NCBI RefSeq assembly: GCF_006476605.1
Contig: NZ_ML636800.1
Coordinates: forward strand, 248,001 to 312,000
Direction: 5' to 3'
DNA: 64,000 nucleotides
Source of the DNA: Brucella gallinifaecis
GTDB lineage: Bacteria; Pseudomonadota; Alphaproteobacteria; Rhizobiales; Rhizobiaceae
Shown: positions 1-9,413 of the stretch, piece after piece
Position numbering within the stretch: the first letter of the stretch is position 1
Layout: every line of letters starts with the position of its first letter
Program-made: the position numbers and the translations under genes
Notes under the pieces: generated by a model
Told to the model about the DNA's origin: nothing
The model's database searches: none
Seen by the model: only the letters and a program-made list of their open reading frames with translations

Positions 1-1
1 T

Positions 2-1561
2 CAGCCGCAACCCCTCCCCCGCACAGAAACGGTTGCCATGCATGGCGATTATGTTTTCCCGCCATGCAATCTGCTGCAGGAGCCACCTTCGCTCGAAGGC
101 AATGTGATTACACAGGAAATGCTTGAGCGCAGTGCTGGCCTGCTTGAAAGTGTGCTTGAAGATTTTGGTGTTCGTGGCGAGATTATTCATGTTCGTCCAG
201 GGCCTGTCGTAACACTTTATGAATTTGAACCAGCACCCGGCGTGAAATCGTCACGTGTTATCGGACTTGCTGATGACATTGCCCGCTCCATGTCGGCATT
301 GTCTGCGCGTGTTGCAGTGGTGCCGGGTCGTAATGTCATTGGCATTGAACTGCCAAATGCCAATCGCGAAACGGTCTATCTGCGCGAAATGATCGACTCC
401 CGTACGTTTGAATCATCGACGTATCATCTGCCTCTTTGTCTTGGCAAAGGTATCGGCGGCGAGCCTATCATTGCAGAACTTGCAAAAATGCCGCATTTGC
501 TCGTTGCAGGCACCACAGGTTCCGGTAAGTCAGTTGCAATCAATACCATGATCCTGTCGCTGCTCTATCGTTTCAAACCGGAAGAATGCCGCCTGATCAT
601 GGTCGATCCCAAGATGCTGGAACTTTCCATTTATGATGGTATTCCGCATTTGCTGACCCCTGTTGTGACCGATCCGAAAAAGGCCGTTGTTGCGCTCAAA
701 TGGGCTGTGCGTGAAATGGAAGACCGCTATCGCAAGATGGCACGTCTTGGCGTACGCAACATTGAGGGGTTCAATCAGCGTGCAGCATCAGCCAAGGGTA
801 AGGGCGAAACCGTGATGTGCACGGTACAGTCCGGTTTTGACAAGGAAACCGGCGAGCCGACTTATGTTCAGGAAGAACTGGACCTGACACCAATGCCCTA
901 TATCGTCGTCATCATCGACGAAATGGCTGACTTGATGATGGTTGCCGGTAAGGACATCGAAGGTGCTGTCCAGCGTCTTGCACAGATGGCGCGAGCCGCA
1001 GGTATCCATCTTATAATGGCAACACAACGCCCTTCGGTTGACGTTATCACAGGTACGATCAAGGCCAACTTCCCGACCCGTATCTCGTTCCAGGTTACAT
1101 CGAAAATCGACAGCCGTACTATTCTTGGTGAAATGGGTGCAGAACAGCTGCTTGGTCAGGGTGATATGCTGCATATGGCCGGTGGTGGCCGTATCGTGCG
1201 TGTCCATGGACCATTTGTATCGGATGATGAGGTTGAAAAGGTCGTCAACCATCTGAAGGAACAGGGACGCCCGGATTATCTGGCAACCGTCACTGAAGAT
1301 GAAGAGGAAGAAGACAGTGCCGCTGATACAGCTGTATTCGATGCCTCTTCAATGGGATCTGAAGATGGCGATGATGTCTATGAACAGGCAGTGAAGGTTG
1401 TTATGCGCGATAAGAAGTGCTCAACCTCTTACATTCAGCGCCGCCTTGGCATCGGCTACAACCGTGCCGCTTCTCTTGTGGAGCGCATGGAACAGGAAGG
1501 TCTTGTAGGTGCCGCTAATCACGTTGGAAAGCGTGAAATCCTGACCGGAAATCGCGATTGA
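2..1561 (+). CDS. ftsK: DNA translocase FtsK, 3' part (5' end outside window)
   Basis: FtsK is a septal, membrane-anchored ATPase that pumps the chromosome terminus through the closing division septum and activates XerCD at dif. The frame is open from base 2 with no upstream start in view, so the N-terminal membrane domain and linker lie outside the window; only the motor and gamma domains are seen. The Walker A motif (GTTGSGKS) is at about nt 509-532 and Walker B (VVIIDEMAD) near nt 904-930. An acidic linker (EDEEEED) follows, and the C-terminal winged-helix gamma domain ([15 protein letters not shown]) covers the last 70 residues or so. That domain reads KOPS sequences and contacts XerD. 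A hairpin terminator follows the stop codon. Confidence 0.96.
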   Translation, partial: QPQPLPRTETVAMHGDYVFPPCNLLQEPPSLEGNVITQEMLERSAGLLESVLEDFGVRGEIIHVRPGPVVTLYEFEPAPGVKSSRVIGLADDIARSMSALSARVAVVPGRNVIGIELPNANRETVYLREMIDSRTFESSTYHLPLCLGKGIGGEPIIAELAKMPHLLVAGTTGSGKSVAINTMILSLLYRFKPEECRLIMVDPKMLELSIYDGIPHLLTPVVTDPKKAVVALKWAVREMEDRYRKMARLGVRNIEGFNQRAASAKGKGETVMCTVQSGFDKETGEPTYVQEELDLTPMPYIVVIIDEMADLMMVAGKDIEGAVQRLAQMARAAGIHLIMATQRPSVDVITGTIKANFPTRISFQVTSKIDSRTILGEMGAEQLLGQGDMLHMAGGGRIVRVHGPFVSDDEVEKVVNHLKEQGRPDYLATVTEDEEEEDSAADTAVFDASSMGSEDGDDVYEQAVKVVMRDKKCSTSYIQRRLGIGYNRAASLVERMEQEGLVGAANHVGKREILTGNRD

Positions 1562-1580
1562 TTATCATCCTGTAAATTTG

Positions 1581-1614
1581 AAAAAGCCGGAGCATATGAA
1601 TGCCCCGGCTTTTT
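1581..1614 (+). terminator. Rho-independent terminator of ftsK
   Basis: AAAAAGCCGG and CCGGCTTTTT form a perfect 10-bp stem around a short loop, 20 nt after the ftsK stop, with the T-run built into the 3' arm. Confidence 0.85.
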
Positions 1615-1765
1615 CATATGCATACACAAGGGCTTACGCAGAGTTGTATTTGACGCTTGCCAATTCCCTTAATAAGGTTAATAATTGGTTTATTCGCACA
1701 TTCTTAACCACCGGACGGAGTAGCCTTTCAGGCGACTGCCGTACCCAAAACAGGGAGAATGATCG

Positions 1766-1945
1766 ATGAAAAGCATTATTATTGGCCCAAGTGTAAAGCA
1801 CACACCTGTAACGCCACAAATATTGCAAAATGCCAAAACGCAGATGCCGAATCCTTCGGAAGATAAAACACAAATCTGTAACGTTTTGCGTCTTTCCAAA
1901 GGCGGTTACTCGCATACCAGACGCAGAGTTCAAAAAAGTGCATAA
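1766..1945 (+). CDS. Doubtful small ORF, 59 residues, no recognised family
   Basis: This short frame begins MKSIIIGPSVKHTPV and ends RRRVQKSA. It is the only candidate gene in the gap between the ftsK terminator and surf1 (1615-2101). A good Shine-Dalgarno sequence, GGGAG at 1753-1757, lies 8 nt before the ATG. The product would be basic, with no signal peptide or membrane segment and two Cys-free halves apart from one Cys. No domain is recognised. The rest of the gap holds a weak hairpin around 1966-1990 and no clear promoter. It may be chance; conservation of the frame in relatives would decide. Confidence 0.25.
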   Translation: MKSIIIGPSVKHTPVTPQILQNAKTQMPNPSEDKTQICNVLRLSKGGYSHTRRRVQKSA

Positions 1946-2101
1946 TTAAATATCATGCTATTCAGGCGCCGCATCCTGTCACAGGGATGTCGGTGCTGTT
2001 TCTTATTTATCAATCACATTCTTTTTCTGTTTCCGCCCTTTATAACAAGGCATATCTGAAGTATTCCAGACAGCAATCTCCCCCGGTTCTCAGGAATAAT
2101 C

Positions 2102-2860
2102 ATGGCAATGCCCGCTCAAACCAGTTCTACAGCACCAAAAAAGAAATCCGCTTTTTTCCTTGGTTTCATGGCTGTGCTGGGCGCATTGTTTTTCGCACTG
2201 TTTTTGAGCCTCGGCATCTGGCAGGTGGAGCGTTTGCAGTGGAAGCTCGACCTGATAGCTCGTATTGATGCACGCATTCATGCCCAACCAGTTGCTGCTC
2301 CCGGTAAAGACGACTGGGCCAATGTCAATCAGGCTGATGACGAGTATAAGCGGGTTACATTGACTGGCTATTATCTCAATGACAAGGAAGTGCTGGTCCG
2401 GGCACTGACCGAACGCGGATCAGGCTTTTGGGTGCTGACGCCTTTGCGTTCAGATGATGATACAATAACCTTCATCAATCGCGGCTTCATACCGGACACC
2501 AAACGTGACCCTTCTTCACGTGCACAAATGCACATTACGGGCCAAACAACGGTCACAGGTCTGCTGCGCATGCCGGAACCGGATGGCTTCTTCCTGCGGC
2601 CCAACGACCCTTCCCGCAATGAATGGAATTCACGCGATGTCAAAGCTTTTGCTGAAAAAGAAGGTTTGGGAACCGTAGCGCCATATTTTATTGATGCTGA
2701 CGCAACATCCAATCCCGGCAATGTTCCCATTGGCGGCCTGACAGTCGTGACCTTCCGTAACAACCATCTATCCTATGCAATCACATGGTTTGCTCTTGCT
2801 GCCATGATTGCCGGTGCTGCCATTTTCGTCTGGCGGCATGAGCGTAAATCAAAAAACTAA
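2102..2860 (+). CDS. SURF1 family cytochrome oxidase assembly protein
   Basis: SURF1 proteins are inner-membrane factors that help insert haem a into subunit I of aa3-type cytochrome c oxidase. The 252-residue product has the family layout: one transmembrane helix near the N-terminus (about residues 18-40, followed by the conserved LGIWQVERLQWK), a large periplasmic domain with the GFWVLTPL and INRGFIP motifs, and a second helix near the C-terminus (YAITWFALAAMIAGAAIFVW). AGGA at 2092-2095 supports the ATG at 2102; the ATG two codons later is an alternative. No cox genes lie in the window, so it may be a lone gene or the end of an operon whose other genes are elsewhere. Confidence 0.9.
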   Translation: MAMPAQTSSTAPKKKSAFFLGFMAVLGALFFALFLSLGIWQVERLQWKLDLIARIDARIHAQPVAAPGKDDWANVNQADDEYKRVTLTGYYLNDKEVLVRALTERGSGFWVLTPLRSDDDTITFINRGFIPDTKRDPSSRAQMHITGQTTVTGLLRMPEPDGFFLRPNDPSRNEWNSRDVKAFAEKEGLGTVAPYFIDADATSNPGNVPIGGLTVVTFRNNHLSYAITWFALAAMIAGAAIFVWRHERKSKN

Positions 2861-2901
2861 AGCGCATTCCGAAAAATGCGAAGCGGTTTTCGGAATGCGC
2901 T
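2861..2901. repeat. Intergenic palindromic repeat, family A, copy 1
   Basis: A 15-bp perfect inverted repeat (AGCGCATTCCGAAAA ... TTTTCGGAATGCGCT) with an 11-nt loop starts at the base after the surf1 stop. Diverged relatives occur at 42192-42217 and 53711-53740. This type of palindrome is common between genes in Rhizobiales. Here it may also act as the surf1 terminator, though the T-run is inside the arm. Confidence 0.75.
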
Positions 2902-2933
2902 GCCATATGGCAGATTTAGCTGTATCTATTTTG

Positions 2934-3089
2934 TCAGTGCTGCGCGTTGCCTTCACGTGCAAGCTCTGCTGTTGGATCTCCGGCAAGACGTTTGCGCGCC
3001 CTGTCATCCATCAACTCATACCACATAGCGTTCAATACAGCGAAAGCGGCTGCAAGCGGCAGACCAAGAAGCCACGAAAAATACCACAT
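2934..3089 (-). CDS. cydX: Cytochrome bd oxidase small subunit CydX
   Basis: CydX is a one-helix membrane protein that binds the CydAB complex and stabilises its haems. The frame encodes 51 residues starting MWYFSWLLGLPLAAAFAVLN and continuing with MWYE, the W-Y-F-W...N-x-MWYE pattern typical of CydX/YbgT. One hydrophobic helix spans about residues 4-22, and a charged tail follows (DDRARKRLAGD). It sits 88 nt downstream of cydB on the same strand, the usual position for cydX. GGAGAG lies a few bases before the ATG. It is too short for most gene finders. Confidence 0.93.
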   Translation of the reverse strand: MWYFSWLLGLPLAAAFAVLNAMWYELMDDRARKRLAGDPTAELAREGNAQH

Positions 3090-3177
3090 CTTGCTCTCCT
3101 TTTCAGATTTGGCCAGAATTTGGCCAGAGTTAGCCCGAGTTAGTTTGAGGCAGGCATAAAATGCCTGCCTTGTTTAT

Positions 3178-4332
3178 TCAGTAGGCGTGATTGCTTTCGT
3201 CTTCGATATCACTCTTCTCAACCTTGCCCCACAGGACCTTGTAGACCCATGACGTATAGGCCAGGATAAGCGGCAGGAAGATCAGTGTAACCACCAGCAT
3301 GATGAACAGTGTCATATGGCTTGATGATGCATCCCAAACCGTCAGACTCGAGCGTAAATCAATCGACGATGGCAGAATGAACGGGAACATTGAGACGCCA
3401 ACCGACGAAATAATTCCGAAGATTGAAACCGCACCAAACAATATTGGCGCAATCTCTCTTTTCATCCGCAGCGTGAGAAGCACAAGCAATGGGCCCAGAA
3501 TACCAAGTGCAGGCGCAATCAGCAGAACAGGATAGTTCATATAATTGTCGAACCATGCTGCATGATCCAGTTCCACGACCTTGCGCAGCGGATTTGACGG
3601 ACCATTTGGCGCAATCGTGCTCGTGATCTTATAACCCGAAACCCACATCCAGCTGATAATACCAGCCAGAACATAGAGAACAGTGGTTAGGACAGCTGCC
3701 ACGCTACCATAGGAACGCGCGCGTGCCTGAACATCACCAGTCGTTTTAAGTACCAGCCAGGCTGCCCCATGCATAACCAGCATGGCAACGGAAAGCAGTC
3801 CGCAAAGTAATGCAAACGGATTTAGCAGACCAAAGAATGTTCCATCATAGAATATCTGAAGATCGCCATTGAACCGGAACGGCACGCCCTGCAGGACATT
3901 GCCCACGGCCACACCAAAGATCAGCGATGGCACAAAGCCGCCAATGAACAGTGCCCAGTCCCAGCCCGTACGCCACGCATCACTATCGCGTTTTGAACGA
4001 TATTTGAAACCGACCGGACGCAGGATAAGAGCGAATAATATGGCAAACATTGCCAGATAAAAGCCCGAGAAGGACACTGCGTAAAGGGGTGGCCATGCAG
4101 CAAAGATAGCGCCACCGCCAAGGATCAACCAGACCTGATTGCCCTCCCATACCGGCCCGATCGTATTGATGACAACCCTTCGTTCAATGTCGGTTTTGCA
4201 AACAAACGGCAGAAGCGTGCCAACGCCAAGGTCAAAACCATCCATTGCGGCAAAGCCGATCAGCAATACGCCGAGCAGCACCCACCAGATGACGCGTAGT
4301 GTTTGATAGTCCAACAAATCGCTGAGTATCAT
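3178..4332 (-). CDS. cydB: Cytochrome d ubiquinol oxidase subunit II
   Basis: CydB is the structural partner of CydA in the high-affinity quinol oxidase that reduces oxygen to water at low oxygen tension. The 384-residue product is of normal length and starts with the family signature (RVIWWVLLGVLLIGFAAMDGFDLG), with several further hydrophobic helices, including GPVWEGNQVWLILGGGA in the first third. It follows cydA after 5 nt, so the two are almost certainly cotranscribed and translated together, and cydX follows. The C-terminus (KVLWGKVEKSDIEDESNHAY) is cytoplasmic and acidic. Confidence 0.97.
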   Translation of the reverse strand: MILSDLLDYQTLRVIWWVLLGVLLIGFAAMDGFDLGVGTLLPFVCKTDIERRVVINTIGPVWEGNQVWLILGGGAIFAAWPPLYAVSFSGFYLAMFAILFALILRPVGFKYRSKRDSDAWRTGWDWALFIGGFVPSLIFGVAVGNVLQGVPFRFNGDLQIFYDGTFFGLLNPFALLCGLLSVAMLVMHGAAWLVLKTTGDVQARARSYGSVAAVLTTVLYVLAGIISWMWVSGYKITSTIAPNGPSNPLRKVVELDHAAWFDNYMNYPVLLIAPALGILGPLLVLLTLRMKREIAPILFGAVSIFGIISSVGVSMFPFILPSSIDLRSSLTVWDASSSHMTLFIMLVVTLIFLPLILAYTSWVYKVLWGKVEKSDIEDESNHAY

Positions 4333-4337
4333 ATTCT

Positions 4338-5915
4338 TTACTCCGCCGGTGCAATGCTGGCAGGTGCGAGCATTGCTTCCGGTTTGCTGTCTGGTTCAGG
4401 TCCAGCCTTGATTGCACGCAACATCAGGCCCATTTCGATAATAAACAGGACCGTATAAATTGCGACAAAACCGGCAATCGTCATCAGAACCGTCGAAGCG
4501 CCAAGATTGGAAACGGCAACAGCCGTTGGCAGAATTCCTTCAATAATCCATGGCTGGCGTCCAAATTCAGCGACAATCCACCCCATTTCTGCTGCAATCC
4601 ACGGAAGCGGGATTGAGAAAACGGCTATTTTCAACAGAAACGGATAGTGGTCCAGCTTGCGACGAGCAGACAATACAAAGAAGGTTCCGGTAAGCAGGAT
4701 CAGGAAGAAACCAATGCCAACCATGATGCGGAAGGACCAGAACAGTGGCAATACACCCGGCACCGTATCATTTGCAGCCTGTGTGATCTGCGCATCGGTT
4801 GCCTGCCGTGGATCATCAACATAGCGCTTGAGAAGAAGCGCATAGCCCATCCACTGGCTGTTATCGGCAAATGCGTCTTTCACATCCTGCGGCACAGCGC
4901 TGGTATCCTGAGCGGCACGAATTTTCTGCAAGGCATCGTAAGCAATCAGGCCCTTGCGGATATGGCCCTGCGCATTTTCAACCAATTGCTCAATGCCTTC
5001 AATCGGCGTTGTCAGCGAGCGCGTGCCAATCAATCCCATGACCCAGGGGATATGAACTGCATAATGGGTTTCGCGTGATTCCTGATCAGGAAAGCCAAAT
5101 ACGGTAAACGAAGCCGGAGCTGGCTCTGTTTCCCACATGGCTTCAATTGCCGCGATTTTCATCTTCTGATGTTCATTGGCGAGATAACCACTCTCATCGC
5201 CCAGAACAACAACAGAAAGAGATGCAGCAAGACCAAAAGAGGCGGCCACAGTCATTGAGCGCTTGGCGAGTTCTGTCGAACGGCCTTTGAGCACATACCA
5301 GGCTGAAACGCCGAGCACAAAAATCGAAGCCGTTACATAGCCCGCTGAAACCGTATGAACGAATTTTGCCTGCGCAACCGGGTTCATCAGAACGGCAAAG
5401 AAATCAGTAATTTCCATGCGCATGGTTTCAGGATTGAAAGCCGAGCCGACAGGATTTTGCATCCAGCCATTGGCGATCAATATCCATAGTGCAGAAAAAT
5501 TCGAGCCGGCAGCGACCGCATAGGTGGCCATCAAATGCCCGACCTTGGACAGTCGATCCCAGCCAAAGAAAAACAGACCGACAAAGGTCGCCTCAAGGAA
5601 AAAGGCCATCAGACCTTCAATTGCAAGCGGCGCCCCGAAAATATCACCGACATAATGGCTGTAATAGCTCCAGTTCATGCCGAACTGAAACTCCATCACG
5701 ATGCCCGTCGCGACACCCATAACAAAGTTGATACCAAACAGCGTACCCCAGAACTTGGTCATCTGCCGCCAGATAAGCCGTCCGGTCATAACATAGACTG
5801 TTTCCATGATGGCCAGCAGCACGGAAAGACCTAATGTCAAGGGTACGAAAAGGAAGTGATAAAGTGCCGTGATTGCAAATTGCAATCGCGACAGGGAGAC
5901 AATATCGAATTCCAT
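4338..5915 (-). CDS. cydA: Cytochrome d ubiquinol oxidase subunit I
   Basis: CydA carries the three haems (b558, b595, d) and the quinol site of the bd oxidase. The start at 5915 (MEFDIVSLSRLQF) was chosen because it matches the usual CydA N-terminus; the frame is open 17 codons further upstream. His20 in LYHFLFVPLT corresponds to an axial haem ligand, and the GRQPW motif lies in EFGRQPWIIEGILPTA. The loop between helices 6 and 7 is long (from KMKIAAIEAMWETE to about PGVLPLFW), so this is the E. coli-like long Q-loop type, not the CIO short-loop type. Length 525 residues is normal. It lies between cydC and cydB on one strand. Confidence 0.97.
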   Translation of the reverse strand: MEFDIVSLSRLQFAITALYHFLFVPLTLGLSVLLAIMETVYVMTGRLIWRQMTKFWGTLFGINFVMGVATGIVMEFQFGMNWSYYSHYVGDIFGAPLAIEGLMAFFLEATFVGLFFFGWDRLSKVGHLMATYAVAAGSNFSALWILIANGWMQNPVGSAFNPETMRMEITDFFAVLMNPVAQAKFVHTVSAGYVTASIFVLGVSAWYVLKGRSTELAKRSMTVAASFGLAASLSVVVLGDESGYLANEHQKMKIAAIEAMWETEPAPASFTVFGFPDQESRETHYAVHIPWVMGLIGTRSLTTPIEGIEQLVENAQGHIRKGLIAYDALQKIRAAQDTSAVPQDVKDAFADNSQWMGYALLLKRYVDDPRQATDAQITQAANDTVPGVLPLFWSFRIMVGIGFFLILLTGTFFVLSARRKLDHYPFLLKIAVFSIPLPWIAAEMGWIVAEFGRQPWIIEGILPTAVAVSNLGASTVLMTIAGFVAIYTVLFIIEMGLMLRAIKAGPEPDSKPEAMLAPASIAPAE

Positions 5916-5994
5916 CTCTTTAGCCGGGGAACCGGCCCTCCTGATGTTATGAGCTGCTAGCGGCATATGCCGAAAACAGCCCCCTACTCATTCT

Positions 5995-7677
5995 TTACCT
6001 CAGGGAATTGAGGATTCTGCCAAAAGACGCTTCTTCTTTGGACATCATTTGAACAAAAGCGCCTTGATTCAAAACAATGGCTCGCTCACAAATGCGTGCT
6101 TCACGCTGAATATGTGTTGCAATCAGCAATGTACGGCCTTTGGCCTGTTCACTCAGGCATGTAAGCACATCTTCAGCCGTCACCTGATCAAGCCCTTCTG
6201 TCGGCTCATCAAGTAGCCACAGGGGTGCATCGGTCAAAAACAGACGCGCCAAAGCAAGCCGTCTGGCCTGACCGCCAGACAGGCCCAAACCGCCCTCGCC
6301 CAGAAGTGTATCCAAACCTTCTGGCTGAGATTTCATGAATTCGCCAAGTCCCGCAGCTTGTAATGCGGCATGAATATCCGCATCGTCCGCGTCCGGTTTT
6401 GCAATTTTAAGATTGTTGCGAAGACTGTCTTTGAACAGTTCAGTGCGTTGTGTCAGAAGCCGCGCAGGAAGAGCATAAACTTCACCACTCTGAGCATGAA
6501 CCTCTCCCGCGAGAACATTAAACAGCGTCGATTTACCCGCACCACTTACGCCAACAACAGCAACATGCTCACCTTGTTTTATAGTGAGATCACCGACTGT
6601 CAATGCGGCTGCCAGTGCCCCTTCATGCCGGACAATAACGCCCTTAAGCTCGACAGCATTGCCTTTCGCCGGCAAAGGCAGGCTGTGGATCATATCCGAA
6701 GCTGCAAGTGCAGGATTAATGCGTCGCGCTGCCAGCACAGTGCGACCAAGTTCCATTGCTCCGCGCCTTAGGGCTGCAAAAGGCTCCATAGAACCAAGAA
6801 TGATCAAAAGTCCCAATGCCGCAACTGGCGCATTAATAAGCTCTGCCTGCATAAGAAGACCCACACCAACAAGCCCTCCAGCCAGAAGAGCAGCATGAAG
6901 GATGCCGAGTTTTACTCCGGTTGACGCTTCGATCCGGTTCAAGATGCGGTCGCTTGTTGCAATATAGCTGTCCGCACGCATTATGCTGGTCTTTTGATTG
7001 ACCAAGCGTCCTGCCATAATGAGTTCTGTCTGGCCTGCGACCAGATCAATGGTACGTGCACGTAAGGCTTCAGTCCCTTTGGCACGCTGACGCATTGGTT
7101 TTTCAGAATGTCTCGCAGCGCGCAGCGGCAGGCCAAGTCCAAAGCCAAGAAGGATCAGCGCGAATATCAATCCGAACGCCGGATGCATTAACCCCAGTGC
7201 AAAACCTGCAATGACAGCTGTTGCTAAGGCTGCACCAGCTGGCACGACTACGCGCAGATAAAGAGAGTCGAGCGCGTCAATGTCGGCAGTCAGCCGGAAC
7301 AAAAGCCGTGCAGGCCGTTTCAATAATGCATTCGCCGCCGCAGGCCGCGCCCAGGCACGAAACAACTTTTCACGAAGAGCCGCCAGAATAGCCAATGTAG
7401 CTTCATGTGTTACCAACCGTTCCAGATAGCGGCTTCCCGTGCGTAGCAATGCAAAGAAGCGGATACCTGCCGCAGGCATAAATACATCAAAGATGATCGC
7501 AGTCGAAACACTCAAACCCGCAATTGCTGTTGCCGTAATGAACCAGCCAGAAAGTCCCAGCAGGGCAATACCTGCCAGCACAGTCATGGTTGCACAGATG
7601 ATACCTGCGTAGAGAAGCTTGCCTTTGCTACGGAAGAAAAGGTGCAAAATGGGTCGTAGTGCCTGAAGACCATTCAT
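5995..7677 (-). CDS. cydC: Thiol reductant ABC exporter subunit CydC
   Basis: CydC and CydD form a heterodimeric ABC exporter that moves glutathione/cysteine to the periplasm and is needed for bd oxidase assembly. The 560-residue protein has an N-terminal six-helix domain (about residues 1-310) and a C-terminal nucleotide-binding domain. The Walker A motif reads GVSGAGKST, the signature LSGGQARRLALAR, and Walker B LWLLDEPTEGLD. It overlaps cydD by 4 nt, which implies coupled translation. Cyd ABC genes directly before cydAB support the assignment over other exporters. Confidence 0.94.
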   Translation of the reverse strand: MNGLQALRPILHLFFRSKGKLLYAGIICATMTVLAGIALLGLSGWFITATAIAGLSVSTAIIFDVFMPAAGIRFFALLRTGSRYLERLVTHEATLAILAALREKLFRAWARPAAANALLKRPARLLFRLTADIDALDSLYLRVVVPAGAALATAVIAGFALGLMHPAFGLIFALILLGFGLGLPLRAARHSEKPMRQRAKGTEALRARTIDLVAGQTELIMAGRLVNQKTSIMRADSYIATSDRILNRIEASTGVKLGILHAALLAGGLVGVGLLMQAELINAPVAALGLLIILGSMEPFAALRRGAMELGRTVLAARRINPALAASDMIHSLPLPAKGNAVELKGVIVRHEGALAAALTVGDLTIKQGEHVAVVGVSGAGKSTLFNVLAGEVHAQSGEVYALPARLLTQRTELFKDSLRNNLKIAKPDADDADIHAALQAAGLGEFMKSQPEGLDTLLGEGGLGLSGGQARRLALARLFLTDAPLWLLDEPTEGLDQVTAEDVLTCLSEQAKGRTLLIATHIQREARICERAIVLNQGAFVQMMSKEEASFGRILNSLR

Positions 7678-9413
7678 TCAGCAGCCCTCTTTTGCCAGAT
7701 TTCCGTTGCTACGCTCATCTTATCAAGGCGAATGATACGATCCATGCGGTTTGCAAGCATCTCATCATGCGTGGAGATTATCAGCGTTTTGCCCTTGGCA
7801 AGATTGATCAGGCTTGTGCCAATACGATTGGCTGTTTCATGATCAAGATGAGCTGTCGGTTCATCAGCGAGAATAATATCAGCACTCTGATCGACAGCAA
7901 CACGTGCCAAAGCAAGTCTGAGGGCTTCACCACCGGAAAGTCCGGCTCCATTTTCACCAATAATGCCTGTTCCCGTAATACCGGCAACATGGTCAAGTGC
8001 CATCTGATCAATGATAGAATGCGTTTTATTTGCATCGATATCCCGGCCAAGCGTAATATTAAATCGGGCGCTTCCAGCAAAAATATGCGGTTTTTGCCCA
8101 ACCCAGCGCATTCGTGAACGAAGCATTGCCGCTGTTTCAGCTTGCAGCACAACGTTACCAATACGGATTTCGCCAGACTGTGGTTGTGTAAGTCCCGCAA
8201 TCAGGGCCAGCAAAGTGGACTTGCCATAGCCACTTGGCGCGAGAAGAGCAACATGCTCACCCGCTTCAATATCAAGGTTGAAATCTTTGAAAACATCCGG
8301 CCCATCTGCATAATGAAAGCTAATATCACGCAAGATGATTGAAGGTTCAGTCCCGGCCATTTTGTTGGACTGCAGTGCTCCCAGAACAGGCATCTCATGA
8401 ATGGCCAGATTTTCCAGCGCATCTATTGCAGCCTCGCCTGAGGCCCGGTCATGCCAGACGGTAGAGAGGTCACGCAAAGGTTCGAAAAAAGCAGGCGCAA
8501 GCAAAAGGATAAATAGCCCTTCTGCGAGGGTGAGCTTGTGCCCCCATGCGCCATAATCAAGCGTTCCAAGAAGATGAAAGCCTATATATACCGCAACCAT
8601 GGCAACGCCGATTGCTGCAAAAAGTTCCAGAACTGCTGATGAGAGAAATGCAATGCGCAAGACAATCATCGTCTTTTTACGCAAGGCTTCAGCATTATCC
8701 CGCAAGCGCGTTGCAGTCATATCCACGGCATGAAAGCTGCGAATAGTTGCCAGTCCGCGCAGCCGATCCAGCAGAAATCCATTCATGTCACCCAGGGCAA
8801 CAAGTTGTTTTTCACTGGCTGCTTTTGCGCGCCAGCCAATCAAGGCCATGAAAATCGGTATTAAAGGCGCTGCTATCAACAAGGTCAGCGCAGCAATCCA
8901 TGAGAACCACAGAACCACCAGCAAGATTGCCAATGGCACCAGCATGACGCGAATACGCACTGGTACAAAACGTGACAGATATGGAACCACCATCTCTGCC
9001 TGCTCTGCAAGAATGCTGGCGGCCTCACCCGAAGAAGATCGTGACGTATCAAGCGGTGAGCGTTGCGAGAGTGCTGTGACCGCTTTTTCACGCAGTTTTG
9101 CCAGTTCCGATCGTGCAGCATCGAAAGCCATAGTTGCGCCACGCGCATCAAGAATGCTGCGGATGCAGCCAAGAAGGAATAAGGCAATAGCTAGATAGTA
9201 GATTGTTGCATCAAAGCCGGTACTGGCAAGTAAACCGACACCATAAGCGATAATTGCAGCTTGCGGCAGCCATATGAGCGCGGCCATGGCCTGAAGCCGC
9301 GCAGCTTTTTTAAGGAGATGTGGAACAGGACGACGCCGCGAACGACGTTTATCGCCCGGCTTTTCGCTCTCCTGTTGCTCCACTTCTTCCGTATGGGCAT
9401 GCGCGATTGTCAC
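7674..9413 (-). CDS. cydD: Thiol reductant ABC exporter subunit CydD
   Basis: This is the partner half-transporter of CydC, with the same role in exporting thiols for bd oxidase assembly. The 579-residue product has a basic N-terminal stretch (DKRRSRRRPVPHLLKK), a membrane domain, then an ATPase domain with Walker A APSGYGKST, signature LSGGEALRLALAR and Walker B IILADEPTAHLD. The start is a GTG at 9413 that overlaps the TGA of the upstream regulator (GTGA), so translation is coupled. An ATG further in is possible but would lose the overlap. Confidence 0.93.
   Translation of the reverse strand: MTIAHAHTEEVEQQESEKPGDKRRSRRRPVPHLLKKAARLQAMAALIWLPQAAIIAYGVGLLASTGFDATIYYLAIALFLLGCIRSILDARGATMAFDAARSELAKLREKAVTALSQRSPLDTSRSSSGEAASILAEQAEMVVPYLSRFVPVRIRVMLVPLAILLVVLWFSWIAALTLLIAAPLIPIFMALIGWRAKAASEKQLVALGDMNGFLLDRLRGLATIRSFHAVDMTATRLRDNAEALRKKTMIVLRIAFLSSAVLELFAAIGVAMVAVYIGFHLLGTLDYGAWGHKLTLAEGLFILLLAPAFFEPLRDLSTVWHDRASGEAAIDALENLAIHEMPVLGALQSNKMAGTEPSIILRDISFHYADGPDVFKDFNLDIEAGEHVALLAPSGYGKSTLLALIAGLTQPQSGEIRIGNVVLQAETAAMLRSRMRWVGQKPHIFAGSARFNITLGRDIDANKTHSIIDQMALDHVAGITGTGIIGENGAGLSGGEALRLALARVAVDQSADIILADEPTAHLDHETANRIGTSLINLAKGKTLIISTHDEMLANRMDRIIRLDKMSVATEIWQKRAAE

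Noticed and set aside
1038-1256. Frames overlapping ftsK on both strands
   Set aside because: Shadow frames of a well-supported gene; composition and motifs support only the ftsK frame.
5915-5966. Longer CydA start at 5966
   Set aside because: The first 17 codons do not match any CydA N-terminus, whereas MEFDIVSLSRLQF does.
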